This document shows positions 32,693 through 42,204 of a stretch of 64,000 nucleotides of DNA, in pieces. A model generated the notes under the pieces. It did no database searches. It saw only the letters and a program-made list of their open reading frames with translations, and was not told the origin of the DNA. The stretch's first letter is position 1. Every line of letters starts with the position of its first letter. Source of the DNA: Lewinella sp. W8 (GTDB taxonomy: Bacteria > Bacteroidota > Bacteroidia > Chitinophagales > Saprospiraceae). The stretch covers positions 186,001 to 250,000 of the forward strand of contig NZ_SNAQ03000004.1 in NCBI RefSeq assembly GCF_004375085.3, in the 5' to 3' direction. The position numbers were made by a program, and so were the translations under genes.

Positions 32693-34354
32693 CTATTTAG
32701 TCACCCGCACGCAGCGGAGGTTCATGATCCGGTTGCCGTCGCCAAGGCGCAGTTCGGTAATGCTGCCGTCTGCGGCCCGCACGGCCCGCAGCTTGTAGTT
32801 TTGCACGAGTAACTCATCCGGGCCCAGCAATCGCCCCTTTAGTTTCTCGCCACCCAGGTGAATCTGGTATTTGCCCTCCGCCTGATGTTGGACGGAGAAG
32901 GCCAGTCCGGTTTCCTCGTTCTGGAAGCTTCCGTTCATGGCCCGGAAGTCGTAGTCCGTAAGGTCAATCTCGGACCTGGTGAGGGTGTAGGGGGCGTGGG
33001 ACCAGTAGTAGGCCGTAACCTGGAGTTCCCCCCGCTCGTTGCGGGTAAATTCCTGCTTGAAGGCCGGATCGGCAATTTCGTGGTAGACGTTACCGCGTTC
33101 CAGTTCAATTTCCACCGGATTACGCTCGTGGCGCTCCAGGAAAACCTTAGCGTCACGGCTCGCGAAGCGGAAGTAAAAGCCGCTGGGGAGGCGATAGGTG
33201 CCCAGCAGGTCGTCGACCGGAATTTCCTCCGCGACGCTGGCGGGTTCCTGCAGGAAGCGGGGAGCCGTGAACGCCTCTTCCAGCAGCATATCCGCTGCGT
33301 CGTACACCAGGCGCTGGGTACCAAACTTACCGCTGTTGTTCATGGCCACGATGGTGAGGTCGTGGTCGACGAACCGGATGAAGGACGCCTTCCAGGCACC
33401 AGTGCTCCCCTCGTGGTAGGTGATTGGCAGGCCCCGGTACTTTCCGCGTTCCAGGCCGTAGCCGTATCCCGTTACTTCCGGGAAGATGGCCGCTTGGCTG
33501 GTCGCCAGTAATTCTTTCGCCACGCCCTCGCTTTGGCCCCGCATGAGGGTGGCTTCCCAGCGCAACTGGTCCGGCAGGGTGGAGAACAGGGCGCCGTCGC
33601 CGACCATGTCGGAGAGCCATTCGTAGGTCGTCCAGGTATCGAAGCTGAAGTAGGGGCGGGCCAGGTTGGGCAGCTTCATGGTGTGGTCGTCCATGAAGAC
33701 CGTGTTGGTCATGCCCAGGTCGGTGAACAGTTCGGTGGTGTATTCCCGGAAGCTTTGGCCGGACACCCGGGCCACCAGCTCGGCGAGCAGGACGTAGTTG
33801 GAGTTGCTGTAGTTGTGCTGACTGCCGGGCGGGAAGTTCAACTCCTGCTGGCTCCGCAACAGCTTGAGGACGTCCTGATTGTTCAGGGTTTGCTGCCACC
33901 AGGTGACGCCCTGAAGGCTCCAGAGGCTGTTCATGTCGCGGATGCCGCTGGTGTGGGTCAGCAGGTGATTGACCGTAATGGGTTCCCGGACCTCGGGGTA
34001 CAGTTCGGGGAAGTACTGGCGGATGTCGTCCGTCAGCTTCAGCTTACCCTCCCGGGCGAGCCGCAAGACACTGAGGGCCGTAAACTGCTTGGCGCAGGAA
34101 GCGATGTTGAAGTGGGTTTCGGGACCGATGGGCGTCTCGGTATCCAGATCGGCCAGTCCGCCGTAGCCGGCGTAGACCACCTCACCGCCCATGACCACGC
34201 CCAGGGCCCCGCCGGGGCCGCCTTCGGGGATGTACTTCATGAGCCGCTCCGTGAGGGCGGCCCGCTGGTCGTCACTCAGGGTCTGGCCGGAGACCAGTAG
34301 GGAAATCAGGAGGATGGGAAAAAGAAAGAGAAAGCGGAGCATGTCGTGCGTCAT
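32693..34354 (-). CDS. Beta-lactamase-fold serine hydrolase (class C/PBP4*-like), secreted
   Basis: The 553-residue protein has a signal peptide (MLRFLFLFPILLISLLVSGQ from the second Met). Its serine hydrolase domain carries the nucleophile motif SCAK (Ser86-Lys89), the NYSNSNY motif (Tyr-x-Asn) and a late YHEGSTG in the HxG position. The C-terminal 170 residues form an extra beta-rich domain common in Bacteroidota esterase/peptidase members. Substrates of the family range from D-amino-acid peptides to esters. The gene for a membrane AraC-type regulator lies upstream on the same strand, separated by a hairpin. Confidence 0.85.
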   Translation of the reverse strand: MTHDMLRFLFLFPILLISLLVSGQTLSDDQRAALTERLMKYIPEGGPGGALGVVMGGEVVYAGYGGLADLDTETPIGPETHFNIASCAKQFTALSVLRLAREGKLKLTDDIRQYFPELYPEVREPITVNHLLTHTSGIRDMNSLWSLQGVTWWQQTLNNQDVLKLLRSQQELNFPPGSQHNYSNSNYVLLAELVARVSGQSFREYTTELFTDLGMTNTVFMDDHTMKLPNLARPYFSFDTWTTYEWLSDMVGDGALFSTLPDQLRWEATLMRGQSEGVAKELLATSQAAIFPEVTGYGYGLERGKYRGLPITYHEGSTGAWKASFIRFVDHDLTIVAMNNSGKFGTQRLVYDAADMLLEEAFTAPRFLQEPASVAEEIPVDDLLGTYRLPSGFYFRFASRDAKVFLERHERNPVEIELERGNVYHEIADPAFKQEFTRNERGELQVTAYYWSHAPYTLTRSEIDLTDYDFRAMNGSFQNEETGLAFSVQHQAEGKYQIHLGGEKLKGRLLGPDELLVQNYKLRAVRAADGSITELRLGDGNRIMNLRCVRVTK

Positions 34355-34383
34355 TTCATTTGGTTTGACCCAAAAGTGGGGTC

Positions 34384-34403
34384 CCCGACGGGCTTCCGTC
34401 GGG
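34384..34403. terminator. Small hairpin between regulator and hydrolase genes
   Basis: CCCGACGG and CCGTCGGG pair around GCTT, in the 85-base gap after the regulator stop. There is no T-run, so the effect on read-through is uncertain. Confidence 0.35.
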
Positions 34404-34439
34404 CCAAATCACGATCTGGCACGCAGTTTTGGGTCTGGA

Positions 34440-35633
34440 TTACCGCTTGGGGTCGGTTCCGGCTTCGCGCTGCTCCTTTTCGGACAAATATTGCACCGGC
34501 GTCCGCGCCATCTGCCTTTTAAAGGCCCGGTTGAAGGTGGTCTTGGAATTGAACCCACAGGACAATGCGATGCTGAGAATGGTAAATTTCTTGTGCTCCC
34601 CGCGATCGAATTTCTCCAGTACCGCGGTCACCCGGTGGTGATTGACAAAGTCGTTAAAATTCATCCCGAAGCCCTGGTTGATGATGCCCGACACCTGCTT
34701 GGTGGTGACGCCCAGCCGCTCGGCCAGGTCCTGCAACGTCAGCGTCGGATTCTCGTACATCTTTTCTTCCCGGATGAGGGCCTCCACGCGGGGTTTCCAG
34801 TTGTCCAGATCCAGTTCCGATCCGGAAGCAGCGGCCGGTGGCTCCGGAGTTACGGCCTCCACGGCGGGTACTTTCTCGCGCAGCCAGCGCAGGGGGGCCA
34901 TGGTCTTGACGACGTTGGTGTAGCCCGCCACGCCGATGAAGGTGAACAGCATGGAGAACACGATGTAGTACCAAAACCAGGCCCCAAAACTGCCGAAGTT
35001 GGGCAGGAGGATCATGAAGGTGATCCGCAAGAGGAGGATGGCCAGGAGAACGACCAAAAATTGCCTCACCCAGGCGTAGACCACCGTATCCGCGTAACTG
35101 AGTTCTTCGAAAATTTTCTTCCGGTACTCATTGTACCGCCGCAGGCTGAAGTAGGAGTAAACGGCCACCGAAATCAGCCCCGAATACTGGTACCAGTCGG
35201 CCAGGTCCTTATCCCGTCCGTCGGCGTAGAAATAGTACTCCTCCAGCACCCAGTAATCGACTACGAAAATCACGATGGTGTACAGCAGGTACAGCCCTCC
35301 GGGCAGAAAATGCCACCATTCCTTCCCGCGAATGCGGACGTCGTCGCCGAGCAGGGATCGCGTGTAGCCGTAAATCACCGGCCCCAGGAAGAAGAGTTGC
35401 TGAAAGGGTACGAAGAAGAGGAAGTCCGCGTAGCCCTCCCGGCCGTACCATCCGCTATAGCCCAGCATGAAGGGAGTGATGTAGCCGCAGCACAGCAGCA
35501 GAAACGTACTGAGCCAGTAGCTGGGGCGGTGCTGGTAAGACAATCCCTTGGCCAGCAACAGGCCGGCGAAGAGGAGACCCTGGATAAAAAATAGGGACAA
35601 TAGGGCGGTCTTGGAACCTAGGGTGAAGTCCAT
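34440..35633 (-). CDS. Membrane-anchored AraC-family transcription regulator
   Basis: The 397-residue protein begins with about seven hydrophobic segments (to about residue 250), followed by a linker (EAVTPEPPAAASG) and a C-terminal AraC-type double helix-turn-helix domain. The recognisable motifs there are LTLQDLAERLGVTTKQVSGIIN and ILSIALSCGFNSKTTFNRAFKR. This layout is common in Bacteroidota, where the membrane part is thought to sense a ligand or envelope state. The start MDFTLGSKTALLSL is preferred over one 12 codons earlier. It may control the adjacent hydrolase gene. Confidence 0.85.
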   Translation of the reverse strand: MDFTLGSKTALLSLFFIQGLLFAGLLLAKGLSYQHRPSYWLSTFLLLCCGYITPFMLGYSGWYGREGYADFLFFVPFQQLFFLGPVIYGYTRSLLGDDVRIRGKEWWHFLPGGLYLLYTIVIFVVDYWVLEEYYFYADGRDKDLADWYQYSGLISVAVYSYFSLRRYNEYRKKIFEELSYADTVVYAWVRQFLVVLLAILLLRITFMILLPNFGSFGAWFWYYIVFSMLFTFIGVAGYTNVVKTMAPLRWLREKVPAVEAVTPEPPAAASGSELDLDNWKPRVEALIREEKMYENPTLTLQDLAERLGVTTKQVSGIINQGFGMNFNDFVNHHRVTAVLEKFDRGEHKKFTILSIALSCGFNSKTTFNRAFKRQMARTPVQYLSEKEQREAGTDPKR

Positions 35634-35838
35634 GGGATAAAGGTAAATGGCGTAGGTAAAGACGGTCAAATTTTTATTTGGCGGCGGGGCGCGGGTGCAG
35701 TGAAACGGAACCCTCGTGCTCAGCCGGGGTGCCGTGTTTTTTGGGGAGGGCCCCGGAGGGGTCTTCCTACTGGAGCGGGGTCTGCAGCCGATGCGCAGCA
35801 GCGGCCAGGGCCTCCGCGGTCATTGATCATCGGGGAGA

Positions 35839-35870
35839 TTTCGGCAATTTGCCGTGGCCACCTACCTTTG
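35839..35870 (+). promoter_or_regulatory. Promoter of the Bat operon
   Basis: TTTC, 20 bases, then TACCTTTG matches the Bacteroidota -33/-7 layout, with a perfect TAnnTTTG box and one mismatch at -33. It lies 33 bases upstream of the first Bat-operon start. Confidence 0.55.
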
Positions 35871-35902
35871 TACACTCCCCCCAAAATTCCGACCTTAGCC
35901 CC

Positions 35903-36880
35903 ATGCCCCGAATCCTTTTGATGCTTTGCTTCTGCCTGGGAGGTGTACTGCTGGCGCAGCAGTCCACCAACGAGCAAGTGCTGGTCCGCGCTGAACTGGC
36001 CCGCAAGGAAATCACCATTGGCGACCAGTTGTACCTGGAGGTCAACGTTTCGGCGCCGCCGGCCACCGAGGTCGTCGGCCTCGATCCCGAGGCCATCAAC
36101 GGCCTGCCCGGCATTGAGGTCGTCACCCCCGGCGACCTGAACACCGTAGCCGAAACGCCGGAACTCCTGCTGCAGCAGCGCTTTCTGGTGACCAGCTTCG
36201 ACACCGGCTACATTGCCATCCCGCCCCTGGCCTACTCCTTCCGGGCGGCCGATGGCCGCCGCGACACGGCCTACACCAACGACCTGCTCCTGCACGTCCG
36301 GGCCCTTCCCGTTACGGAAGACGACGAGCTAAGGCCGATCAAGCCCATCATCGAGGAGCCCCTGAACGTCTGGGATTTCTGGCCCCTCTACCTGGCCGTT
36401 CTCCTGGGCAGCATCGGCTACGCCCTCTGGCTGAACCACAAACGAAAAACCCGGATCGCGCCGCCCCCACCACCGCCGCCACCGGCCCACGTGCTGGCCC
36501 TGCGGGAACTGGACGCCCTGGACGCCAAAAACCTCTGGCAACAGGGGGACGTCAAGCATTACTACAGCGAACTCACCCGCATTCTCCGCGAGTACCTGGA
36601 GGGCCGCTTCAGCCTGGCGGCCATGGAGATGACCACCCGGCAGATCACCGACAAGCTGCGGGAGCGTGCCGAGCTGCGGGAAGACCAGCGGGCGGAACTC
36701 AGTCAGTTGCTCCAGCTGTCGGATCTGGTAAAATTTGCCAAAGCCGAGCCCGCGGAGAATCTCCACGCGGCGGGCATGACCCGCGTGCGGGAATTCGTTA
36801 AAACCACCGGTGAACTTCCCTCCGTCCTCGCTGCGCAGCAGGCCCCCACGGCTGCGGAAGTGCAAAACGAAGAAGAATGA
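35903..36880 (+). CDS. Bat-operon membrane protein with N-terminal Ig-like domain
   Basis: The 325-residue protein has a signal peptide (MPRILLMLCFCLGGVLLAQQ), an Ig-like/BatD-type domain (about 25-150), one transmembrane helix (WPLYLAVLLGSIGYALWL), a run of eight prolines and a cytoplasmic helical domain with HYYSELTRILREYLEGRF. This resembles the DUF4381-like proteins found between the MoxR/DUF58 genes and batA in Bacteroidota. The stop overlaps the next start (ATGA). It probably anchors or regulates the VWA proteins. Confidence 0.75.
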   Translation: MPRILLMLCFCLGGVLLAQQSTNEQVLVRAELARKEITIGDQLYLEVNVSAPPATEVVGLDPEAINGLPGIEVVTPGDLNTVAETPELLLQQRFLVTSFDTGYIAIPPLAYSFRAADGRRDTAYTNDLLLHVRALPVTEDDELRPIKPIIEEPLNVWDFWPLYLAVLLGSIGYALWLNHKRKTRIAPPPPPPPPAHVLALRELDALDAKNLWQQGDVKHYYSELTRILREYLEGRFSLAAMEMTTRQITDKLRERAELREDQRAELSQLLQLSDLVKFAKAEPAENLHAAGMTRVREFVKTTGELPSVLAAQQAPTAAEVQNEEE

Positions 36881-37884
36881 TCAGTTGGTGGAATCAGTTT
36901 GAATTCGTCTATCCCTGGCTGCTCCCCCTCCTGGTCGTGCCGCCCCTCCTCTGGCTGTGGCAATGGCGGCGGGAGCGCGACCGGCAGGTCAGTCTCCGCC
37001 TGCCGAGTACCCAGTCGGTTCGCGGACTGGAGAGCTGGCGCAGCCGAATCCGCCCCTTCCTCCCGCTCTTGCGGGTGGCCGCCCTGTGCCTCTTCGTCCT
37101 TGCCCTGGCCCGCCCCCGGCTGGACCTCAGTGAGGAATCCGTGACCGCCGAGGGCATCGACATCGTGCTGACCATGGACCTCTCCACCAGTATGGGCGCC
37201 ACCGACTTCCAGCCGAACCGGCTGGAGGTAGCCAAACAGGTGGCGCGGGACTTCGTCTCCCGCCGAGAATTTGACCGGATCGGTCTGGTCGTCTACGCCG
37301 GAGAGGCCTACACCAAGTCTCCCCTGACCGTCGACCACGACATCATCGACCGCTTCATCGCCGAGCTGGAGATGGGCGAGATTACCGACGGGACGGCCAT
37401 CGGGACGGGACTGGCCACGGCCGTCAACCGCCTCAAGGACAGCGAAACGGCCAGTAAGATCATCATCCTGCTCACCGACGGGGAGAACAACGCCGGGTAT
37501 CACAGTCCGGAATTGGCCGCTGAACTGGCCAAGGAATTTGACATCCGGGTGTACACCATCGGCGTGGGCAGCGGCCGGGAAACCCTGATGCCCAGTGCTC
37601 CGCTGGGTGGTGGGCGCTACCGCTTCAAACCCACCCGCGGAACGGTGGACGACGAGCTGCTCGGCTACATCGCCGAGACCACCAACGGCCGTTACTTCCG
37701 GGCCCGCGACACGGAGGAGCTGGCCAGCATCTACGACTACATCGACGAGCTGGAAAAAACCGAGATCGAGACGACGGTCTTCAAGCGCTACGAGGAACAG
37801 TTTGCGCGCTTCCTGCTGATCGGCTTCCTGGTCTTGCTGCTCGAAACCACCCTGCGGTATACGGTGTTGAAAACGGTGCCCTAG
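36877..37884 (+). CDS. batA: BatA, VWA-domain membrane protein
   Basis: The 335-residue protein has N-terminal hydrophobic segments. Its von Willebrand A domain has an intact metal-binding DLSTS motif (LTMDLSTSMGATDFQPNR), TDGTAIGTGLATAV and LLTDGENNAG, and a C-terminal transmembrane helix (FLLIGFLVLLLETTL). BatA and BatB act as membrane-bound VWA partners in a complex linked to aerotolerance and stress in Bacteroides and Leptospira; the mechanism is unsettled. Translationally coupled to the gene before it. Confidence 0.9.
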   Translation: MISWWNQFEFVYPWLLPLLVVPPLLWLWQWRRERDRQVSLRLPSTQSVRGLESWRSRIRPFLPLLRVAALCLFVLALARPRLDLSEESVTAEGIDIVLTMDLSTSMGATDFQPNRLEVAKQVARDFVSRREFDRIGLVVYAGEAYTKSPLTVDHDIIDRFIAELEMGEITDGTAIGTGLATAVNRLKDSETASKIIILLTDGENNAGYHSPELAAELAKEFDIRVYTIGVGSGRETLMPSAPLGGGRYRFKPTRGTVDDELLGYIAETTNGRYFRARDTEELASIYDYIDELEKTEIETTVFKRYEEQFARFLLIGFLVLLLETTLRYTVLKTVP

Positions 37885-37916
37885 GTTAGTTAATCACCTG
37901 GGTAAAAAGCTACGCA

Positions 37917-38468
37917 ATGTCCTTTACCCCCCAAGAAGCCCGCGCACAACTCCGGCTGGTCTACGAGCAGATGATCGTGGAGGGGCGCCCCGGCTACGAG
38001 AAAGTGGCCTTCGGGGAAAATACCTTCAACGACCTGCTGACCTTCCTGGCCATGACGCCGGATGGTGACCGCACCGAGCTGATTTACCGCCTGTCGGAGG
38101 GCGTAGACACCGTCAGGGTGGCCGCCCTGTACAACGTGCTAATGTGGTCGGCGGAGAACAATGCCGGGGTGGACCCGGAGGTGCTGCAGGAGTGGTTCTA
38201 CCGCCGGGAGCGCCGGCGGGTGGAGATCGCGCTGCAGGCGGACATCTATCCCAGCAACAGCATGGAGGAAAGTCAGCGAATTCTCGACGAGATCAAAAAA
38301 CGCTTCCCGCCGCTGCGCGGCTACGTGCGGCGGTTACGGCAGGAGGTCGACCACCGCTTGGCCGAGGAGGAAGCCTGGTCGCAGTACCGCCGGGAGACCT
38401 TCGAGATGCCCAAGGAAATGACGCCGTCGATCATGGGCATCATCGAGAACATCAAGCGAAGACAATAA
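37917..38468 (+). CDS. Uncharacterised Bat-operon protein between batA and batB
   Basis: This 183-residue soluble, charged helical protein has no signal peptide. Motifs include ARAQLRLVYEQMIVEGRPGYEKVAFGE and RRERRRVEIALQADIYP. I recognise no family. It sits 32 bases after batA and 45 before batB, same strand, so it belongs to the operon and likely acts in the cytoplasm with the complex. Confidence 0.65.
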   Translation: MSFTPQEARAQLRLVYEQMIVEGRPGYEKVAFGENTFNDLLTFLAMTPDGDRTELIYRLSEGVDTVRVAALYNVLMWSAENNAGVDPEVLQEWFYRRERRRVEIALQADIYPSNSMEESQRILDEIKKRFPPLRGYVRRLRQEVDHRLAEEEAWSQYRRETFEMPKEMTPSIMGIIENIKRRQ

Positions 38469-38513
38469 GCTTGACCGATCACGCCTTATTTTAGCGCACA
38501 GATATTGCTTGCT

Positions 38514-39539
38514 ATGTTTCGATTCCAAAGCCCCGAATACCTCTGGTTACTCCTTGCCGTCCCGCTGATCACGGGGGTATTCCTCTGGTACTGGAACCGC
38601 CGGCGGCGGGCTCTGGACCGGTTCAGCGACCGGGAGCTCATTGATCACCTCGCTCCGGGCATCAACCGGCGGCTGCCGTGGACAAAATTTTTCCTGCTGC
38701 TGGCCAGCTTCCCGCTCCTGGCGGTGGCCCTGGCCAACCCGCAGTGGGCGGCCGAACGGCAGGAGATCAAACGGCGGGGTATTGACGTCATCATCGGGCT
38801 GGACATTTCCAATTCCATGCTCGCCGAAGACGTGCAGCCAAGTCGGATGGAACGTGCCCGCTACTTCGCCACCGCCCTGGTGGACGAGCTGGTGGGCAAC
38901 AACATCGGCGTGGAGCTTTTCACCTGCACCTCCCTGATGCAGGCGCCCCTGACGACGGATTACGCCTTCGTCAAGTCCGTCATCAGCGCGGCGGGGCCCT
39001 ACCAGATCAGCGCCCAGGGCACCAACCTCGGGGAGGCCATTGACCGGGCCGAGCAGGCCTTCGAAGAAGAAAGCGCCAACCACCGGGCCCTGATCCTGAT
39101 CTCCGACGGAGAGGACCACGACGGCTCGGCGGCCGCGGCGGCCGCGGCCGCCCACGGTGACGGCCTGCTGATCTACACCGTGGGGGTGGGCAAGCAGGAA
39201 GGGAGTTTCATGCCCGTGACGCTGAACAACGGGCGCAAGGATTACGTGAGAACGCCCGGTGGTGGCCCCGCCACCACCAACGCTGACCCGGCCACCCTGG
39301 AGCGCGTAGCGGCCAGTGGCGGTGGGACCTACTTCCCCCTCAGCGGCGACAGCCAGGCCCTGGCCGAGGCGATCCGCAAGCGGGTGGACCTGATCGAAAA
39401 ACAAGAATTTGAAAGCCAGGCTTTCTCTACCTACGATAGTTTTTTCTACTACTTCCTGGCCCCGGCCTTTCTGTTGTTGTTGCTGGATTTCGGGCTGGGA
39501 CGCAAAGACCGACGGAAAGCCAAAAACTTTGAGTTATGA
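38514..39539 (+). CDS. batB: BatB, VWA-domain membrane protein
   Basis: The 341-residue protein starts MFRFQSPEYLWLLL; a TTG three codons upstream is also open but ATG is preferred. It has two N-terminal hydrophobic segments, a VWA domain with intact DISNS (GLDISNSMLAEDVQPSRME), TNLGEAIDRA and LISDGEDHDG, and a C-terminal transmembrane helix (YYFLAPAFLLLLLDFGL). It is paralogous to BatA. Its stop overlaps the batC start by four bases. Confidence 0.9.
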   Translation: MFRFQSPEYLWLLLAVPLITGVFLWYWNRRRRALDRFSDRELIDHLAPGINRRLPWTKFFLLLASFPLLAVALANPQWAAERQEIKRRGIDVIIGLDISNSMLAEDVQPSRMERARYFATALVDELVGNNIGVELFTCTSLMQAPLTTDYAFVKSVISAAGPYQISAQGTNLGEAIDRAEQAFEEESANHRALILISDGEDHDGSAAAAAAAAHGDGLLIYTVGVGKQEGSFMPVTLNNGRKDYVRTPGGGPATTNADPATLERVAASGGGTYFPLSGDSQALAEAIRKRVDLIEKQEFESQAFSTYDSFFYYFLAPAFLLLLLDFGLGRKDRRKAKNFEL

Positions 39540-40345
39540 TGCAGGGTAAACTTTTTGGGCACCGCCTCGCGGTGCGGCTCGGACTGCTGGCCGTGCTGGT
39601 GGTCGTGGCCGTGAGCCTGGACGCCCAGACGAGCCACCGCGCCCTGCGGCGCGGCAACAAGGCCTACAAAGACAAGAACTATTCCGCCGCCGAGCAGGAA
39701 TACAACCGGGCGCTGGAGAACGACAATACGGCCAAGGGCAACTACAACCTGGGCAACGCCCTCTACGAGCGCGGCGACTTTGAGGAGGCCGCCAAGCGCT
39801 ACGAGGAGGCCGCCGGCCTGAGCGATGACCCCACCATCACCTCGCGGGCCTACCGGAACCTGGGCGACGCCAAGTACCGGCAAGAGAAGTACGACGAGAG
39901 CATTGAGGCTTACAAGGAAAGTCTCCGTATCAACCCCGACGATACCGAAACCAAGTATAACCTGAGCAAGGCCATCCGGCGCCTGCAACAACAGCAGCAG
40001 CAACAGCAACAAAATCAGCAGCAGCAGGACGAGCAGGACCAGCAAAATCAGGACCAGCAGGACCAACAGAATCAGCAGCAGGGCCAGAGTCAGAACCAGG
40101 ACCAACAGCAGCAGCAAAACCAGCAGCAGCAGCAACAGAACGGTCAGCCCTCCGACGAAGAGCAGCAGCAGGCCGGGGAGCCCCAGGAAAGCGAGGGGCA
40201 GCCGAAGGCCAACCCCAACCAGCCCAAGATGAGCCGGGAGGAGGCCGAGCGGCAGCTCGGCATTGCCGCCGAAGCGGAAAAGGAAACCATGCGCAAGCTG
40301 CAAAAAGGAGAACGCTCGGGTTGCACGGGCGACAAAGACTGGTAG
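39536..40345 (+). CDS. batC: BatC, TPR protein with Gln-rich tail
   Basis: The 269-residue protein has a hydrophobic N-terminus. About three tetratricopeptide repeats follow (ALRRGNKAYKDKNYSAAEQEY, KGNYNLGNALYERGDFEEAA, SRAYRNLGDAKYRQEKYDES). Next is a Gln/Asn/Asp stretch of about 65 residues consisting mostly of Q, a strong low-complexity region, and then a charged end. BatC is the scaffold partner of BatB in characterised systems. The CAG/CAA-rich tract is prone to length change. Confidence 0.88.
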   Translation: MMQGKLFGHRLAVRLGLLAVLVVVAVSLDAQTSHRALRRGNKAYKDKNYSAAEQEYNRALENDNTAKGNYNLGNALYERGDFEEAAKRYEEAAGLSDDPTITSRAYRNLGDAKYRQEKYDESIEAYKESLRINPDDTETKYNLSKAIRRLQQQQQQQQQNQQQQDEQDQQNQDQQDQQNQQQGQSQNQDQQQQQNQQQQQQNGQPSDEEQQQAGEPQESEGQPKANPNQPKMSREEAERQLGIAAEAEKETMRKLQKGERSGCTGDKDW

Positions 40346-40391
40346 GCGGAGGACCTGGAGACGCTTATCTTCGCCCCTAACCCAAGGATTG

Positions 40392-42140
40392 ATGACACGA
40401 ACGATCTGGACCAAGCTGGCTTTTCTGGTACTACTCTGCACCTGCGGTGACGCCCTGCTGAACGCCCAACATCAGGACATCAGCTTCGTCGCGAAAGTGG
40501 ATAAGTCCCGGACCCTGGAAAACAGTACCGTAGAATTCAGTCTGACCCTCAACAACGCCCAGGGTGCGGACCTGAAGGCCCCGGCCTTCAACGACTTCAT
40601 CGTCCTCAGCGGTCCGAACCGCCTGATGGGCACCTCGATCGTGAACGGCGTGGGGTCCAGCTACCTGACCTTCAACTGGCTGCTGCAGCCGAAGCGGACG
40701 GGAGAGCTCACCATCGAATCGGCCAGCATCCGGGCCTCGGGACGCACCTACCGGACAAATTCCAAGAAGGTCACGGTGCTGCCCGCCGACTCCGAGGCGG
40801 GCGCCCTCGCCCCCGAAAATTTCCTGCGCGCGGAGCTTTCCACCACCACGGCCTTCGTGGGGCAGCAAGTCATTCTGGACCTCAACCTCTACTCCAGCAC
40901 CAACGTCATTTCGCGCAACCTGATGAAGGAGCCGGACTTCTCCGGATTCTACGCCCGCCCCCGCCGGCAGTACGACGGACGGCCGCGCCCCGTCATTGAA
41001 AACGGGCGCGAATACCAGAAGCGGACGCTGGGCAGCCTGGCCCTCTTCCCCACCAAGAGCGGACGGATCATGATCGAGCCCTACCGCATGGTGCTGGGGA
41101 CGGTGCGCTACCGCAGTAACAGCAGCTTCAGTCGGCGCTTCACGGAGCAGGTGCCGCTGAACACCGACACGCTCTACATCGACGTAAGTGAGCTCCCCTC
41201 CCCCCGGCCCGATGACTTCAGCGGCGGCGTGGGCAGCTACAAATTGCAGGTACAGGCCGACCGGGATCAGATGACCACCGATGACGCCCTGACGCTGCGC
41301 ATGGCCATCACCGGGGAGGGCGACATTGAGCGGATCGAGTCCTTTCCGCCCGTCAGTGAGGACGACTGGGACATCTACGATCCGGTGATCCTGCAGGAAG
41401 AATTTCTCGACAGTCCGACGGGAATGCTGGGCAGAAAGATATTTGAGTATAAGGTCGTCCCGAAGCGCGGGGGCACCTTCACCATCAAGCCCGGCCTGAG
41501 CTACTTCAACGTCGACAGTGCCGCCTACGTGCTGGAAGCACCTACGGAGTTTACCGTCGCCGTGACCGGCGGTACGGGAACCCCCACCTACGACATCGAC
41601 ACCTCCGCCGTAGAGGTGCCGGCCATTACCCTGTTGTCCGTTACGGAGCTACCTCGCGGCCGCCGCTACGGCAGCGACCTGACGGGTAAGTCCTGGTTCT
41701 GGTTACTGCTGCTGCTGCCGGTTGTCCTCAGTGGCGGGGCCATTGGCTGGGACCGTTACCGGCAGTTGCAGGAGAACCGCGATCCCGTGGAAGTTGCCCG
41801 GGAACGGGCCGCCGCCATGGCGCGGCAGCACCTCAAGGAGGCAAAGAAATATCAGGAGCAGGTGGCCGCCCGGTCCTTCTATGACGCCATCGAAAATGCG
41901 CTCCAGGGGTATCTGCGGGACAAGCTCAACCTGCCCGCCTCCGACCTGAGTCGGCGCGTCATTGGCGAGAAATTACGGGAGGCCGGCGCGGAGAGTGGGC
42001 TGATCGAACGCTACAACCAGCTGCTTCAGCGCTGTGAGATGGCCCTCTACGCCGGGCAGGACAAGGCCGACGACCTGGCCGAGACCTATCAGATGGCCCG
42101 CTCCGTGATCACGGATACCGAAAAAGAGTTGCGGGGCTAG
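40392..42140 (+). CDS. batD: BatD, large Ig-like membrane protein
   Basis: The 582-residue protein starts MTRTIWTKLAFLVLLCTCGD. It has a signal peptide, repeated beta-sandwich (BatD/oxygen-tolerance) domains (for example RTLENSTVEFSLTLNN and TAFVGQQVILDLNLYSS), one transmembrane helix near residue 440 (FWLLLLLPVVLSGGAIGW) and a cytoplasmic helical tail similar to that of the first operon protein. The frame is open upstream across batC, but the signal peptide fixes the start. It ends the operon. Confidence 0.88.
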   Translation: MTRTIWTKLAFLVLLCTCGDALLNAQHQDISFVAKVDKSRTLENSTVEFSLTLNNAQGADLKAPAFNDFIVLSGPNRLMGTSIVNGVGSSYLTFNWLLQPKRTGELTIESASIRASGRTYRTNSKKVTVLPADSEAGALAPENFLRAELSTTTAFVGQQVILDLNLYSSTNVISRNLMKEPDFSGFYARPRRQYDGRPRPVIENGREYQKRTLGSLALFPTKSGRIMIEPYRMVLGTVRYRSNSSFSRRFTEQVPLNTDTLYIDVSELPSPRPDDFSGGVGSYKLQVQADRDQMTTDDALTLRMAITGEGDIERIESFPPVSEDDWDIYDPVILQEEFLDSPTGMLGRKIFEYKVVPKRGGTFTIKPGLSYFNVDSAAYVLEAPTEFTVAVTGGTGTPTYDIDTSAVEVPAITLLSVTELPRGRRYGSDLTGKSWFWLLLLLPVVLSGGAIGWDRYRQLQENRDPVEVARERAAAMARQHLKEAKKYQEQVAARSFYDAIENALQGYLRDKLNLPASDLSRRVIGEKLREAGAESGLIERYNQLLQRCEMALYAGQDKADDLAETYQMARSVITDTEKELRG

Positions 42141-42167
42141 TGATCCGGCGGATTGGACCCAGTGGGC

Positions 42168-42204
42168 ACAAAAAAAGCCCGCGGTTCATGGGAAGGGCCG
42201 CGGG
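42168..42204 (-). terminator. Strong minus-strand terminator without a clear gene
   Basis: GCCCGCGG pairs perfectly with CCGCGGGC, and on the minus strand the stem is followed by TTTTTTTGTG. It faces a transcript coming from the right, where only a doubtful 115-codon ORF (42137-42484) exists, and that ORF reads through the hairpin. The hairpin lies 28 bases past batD and could also end batD transcripts weakly. Confidence 0.6.
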
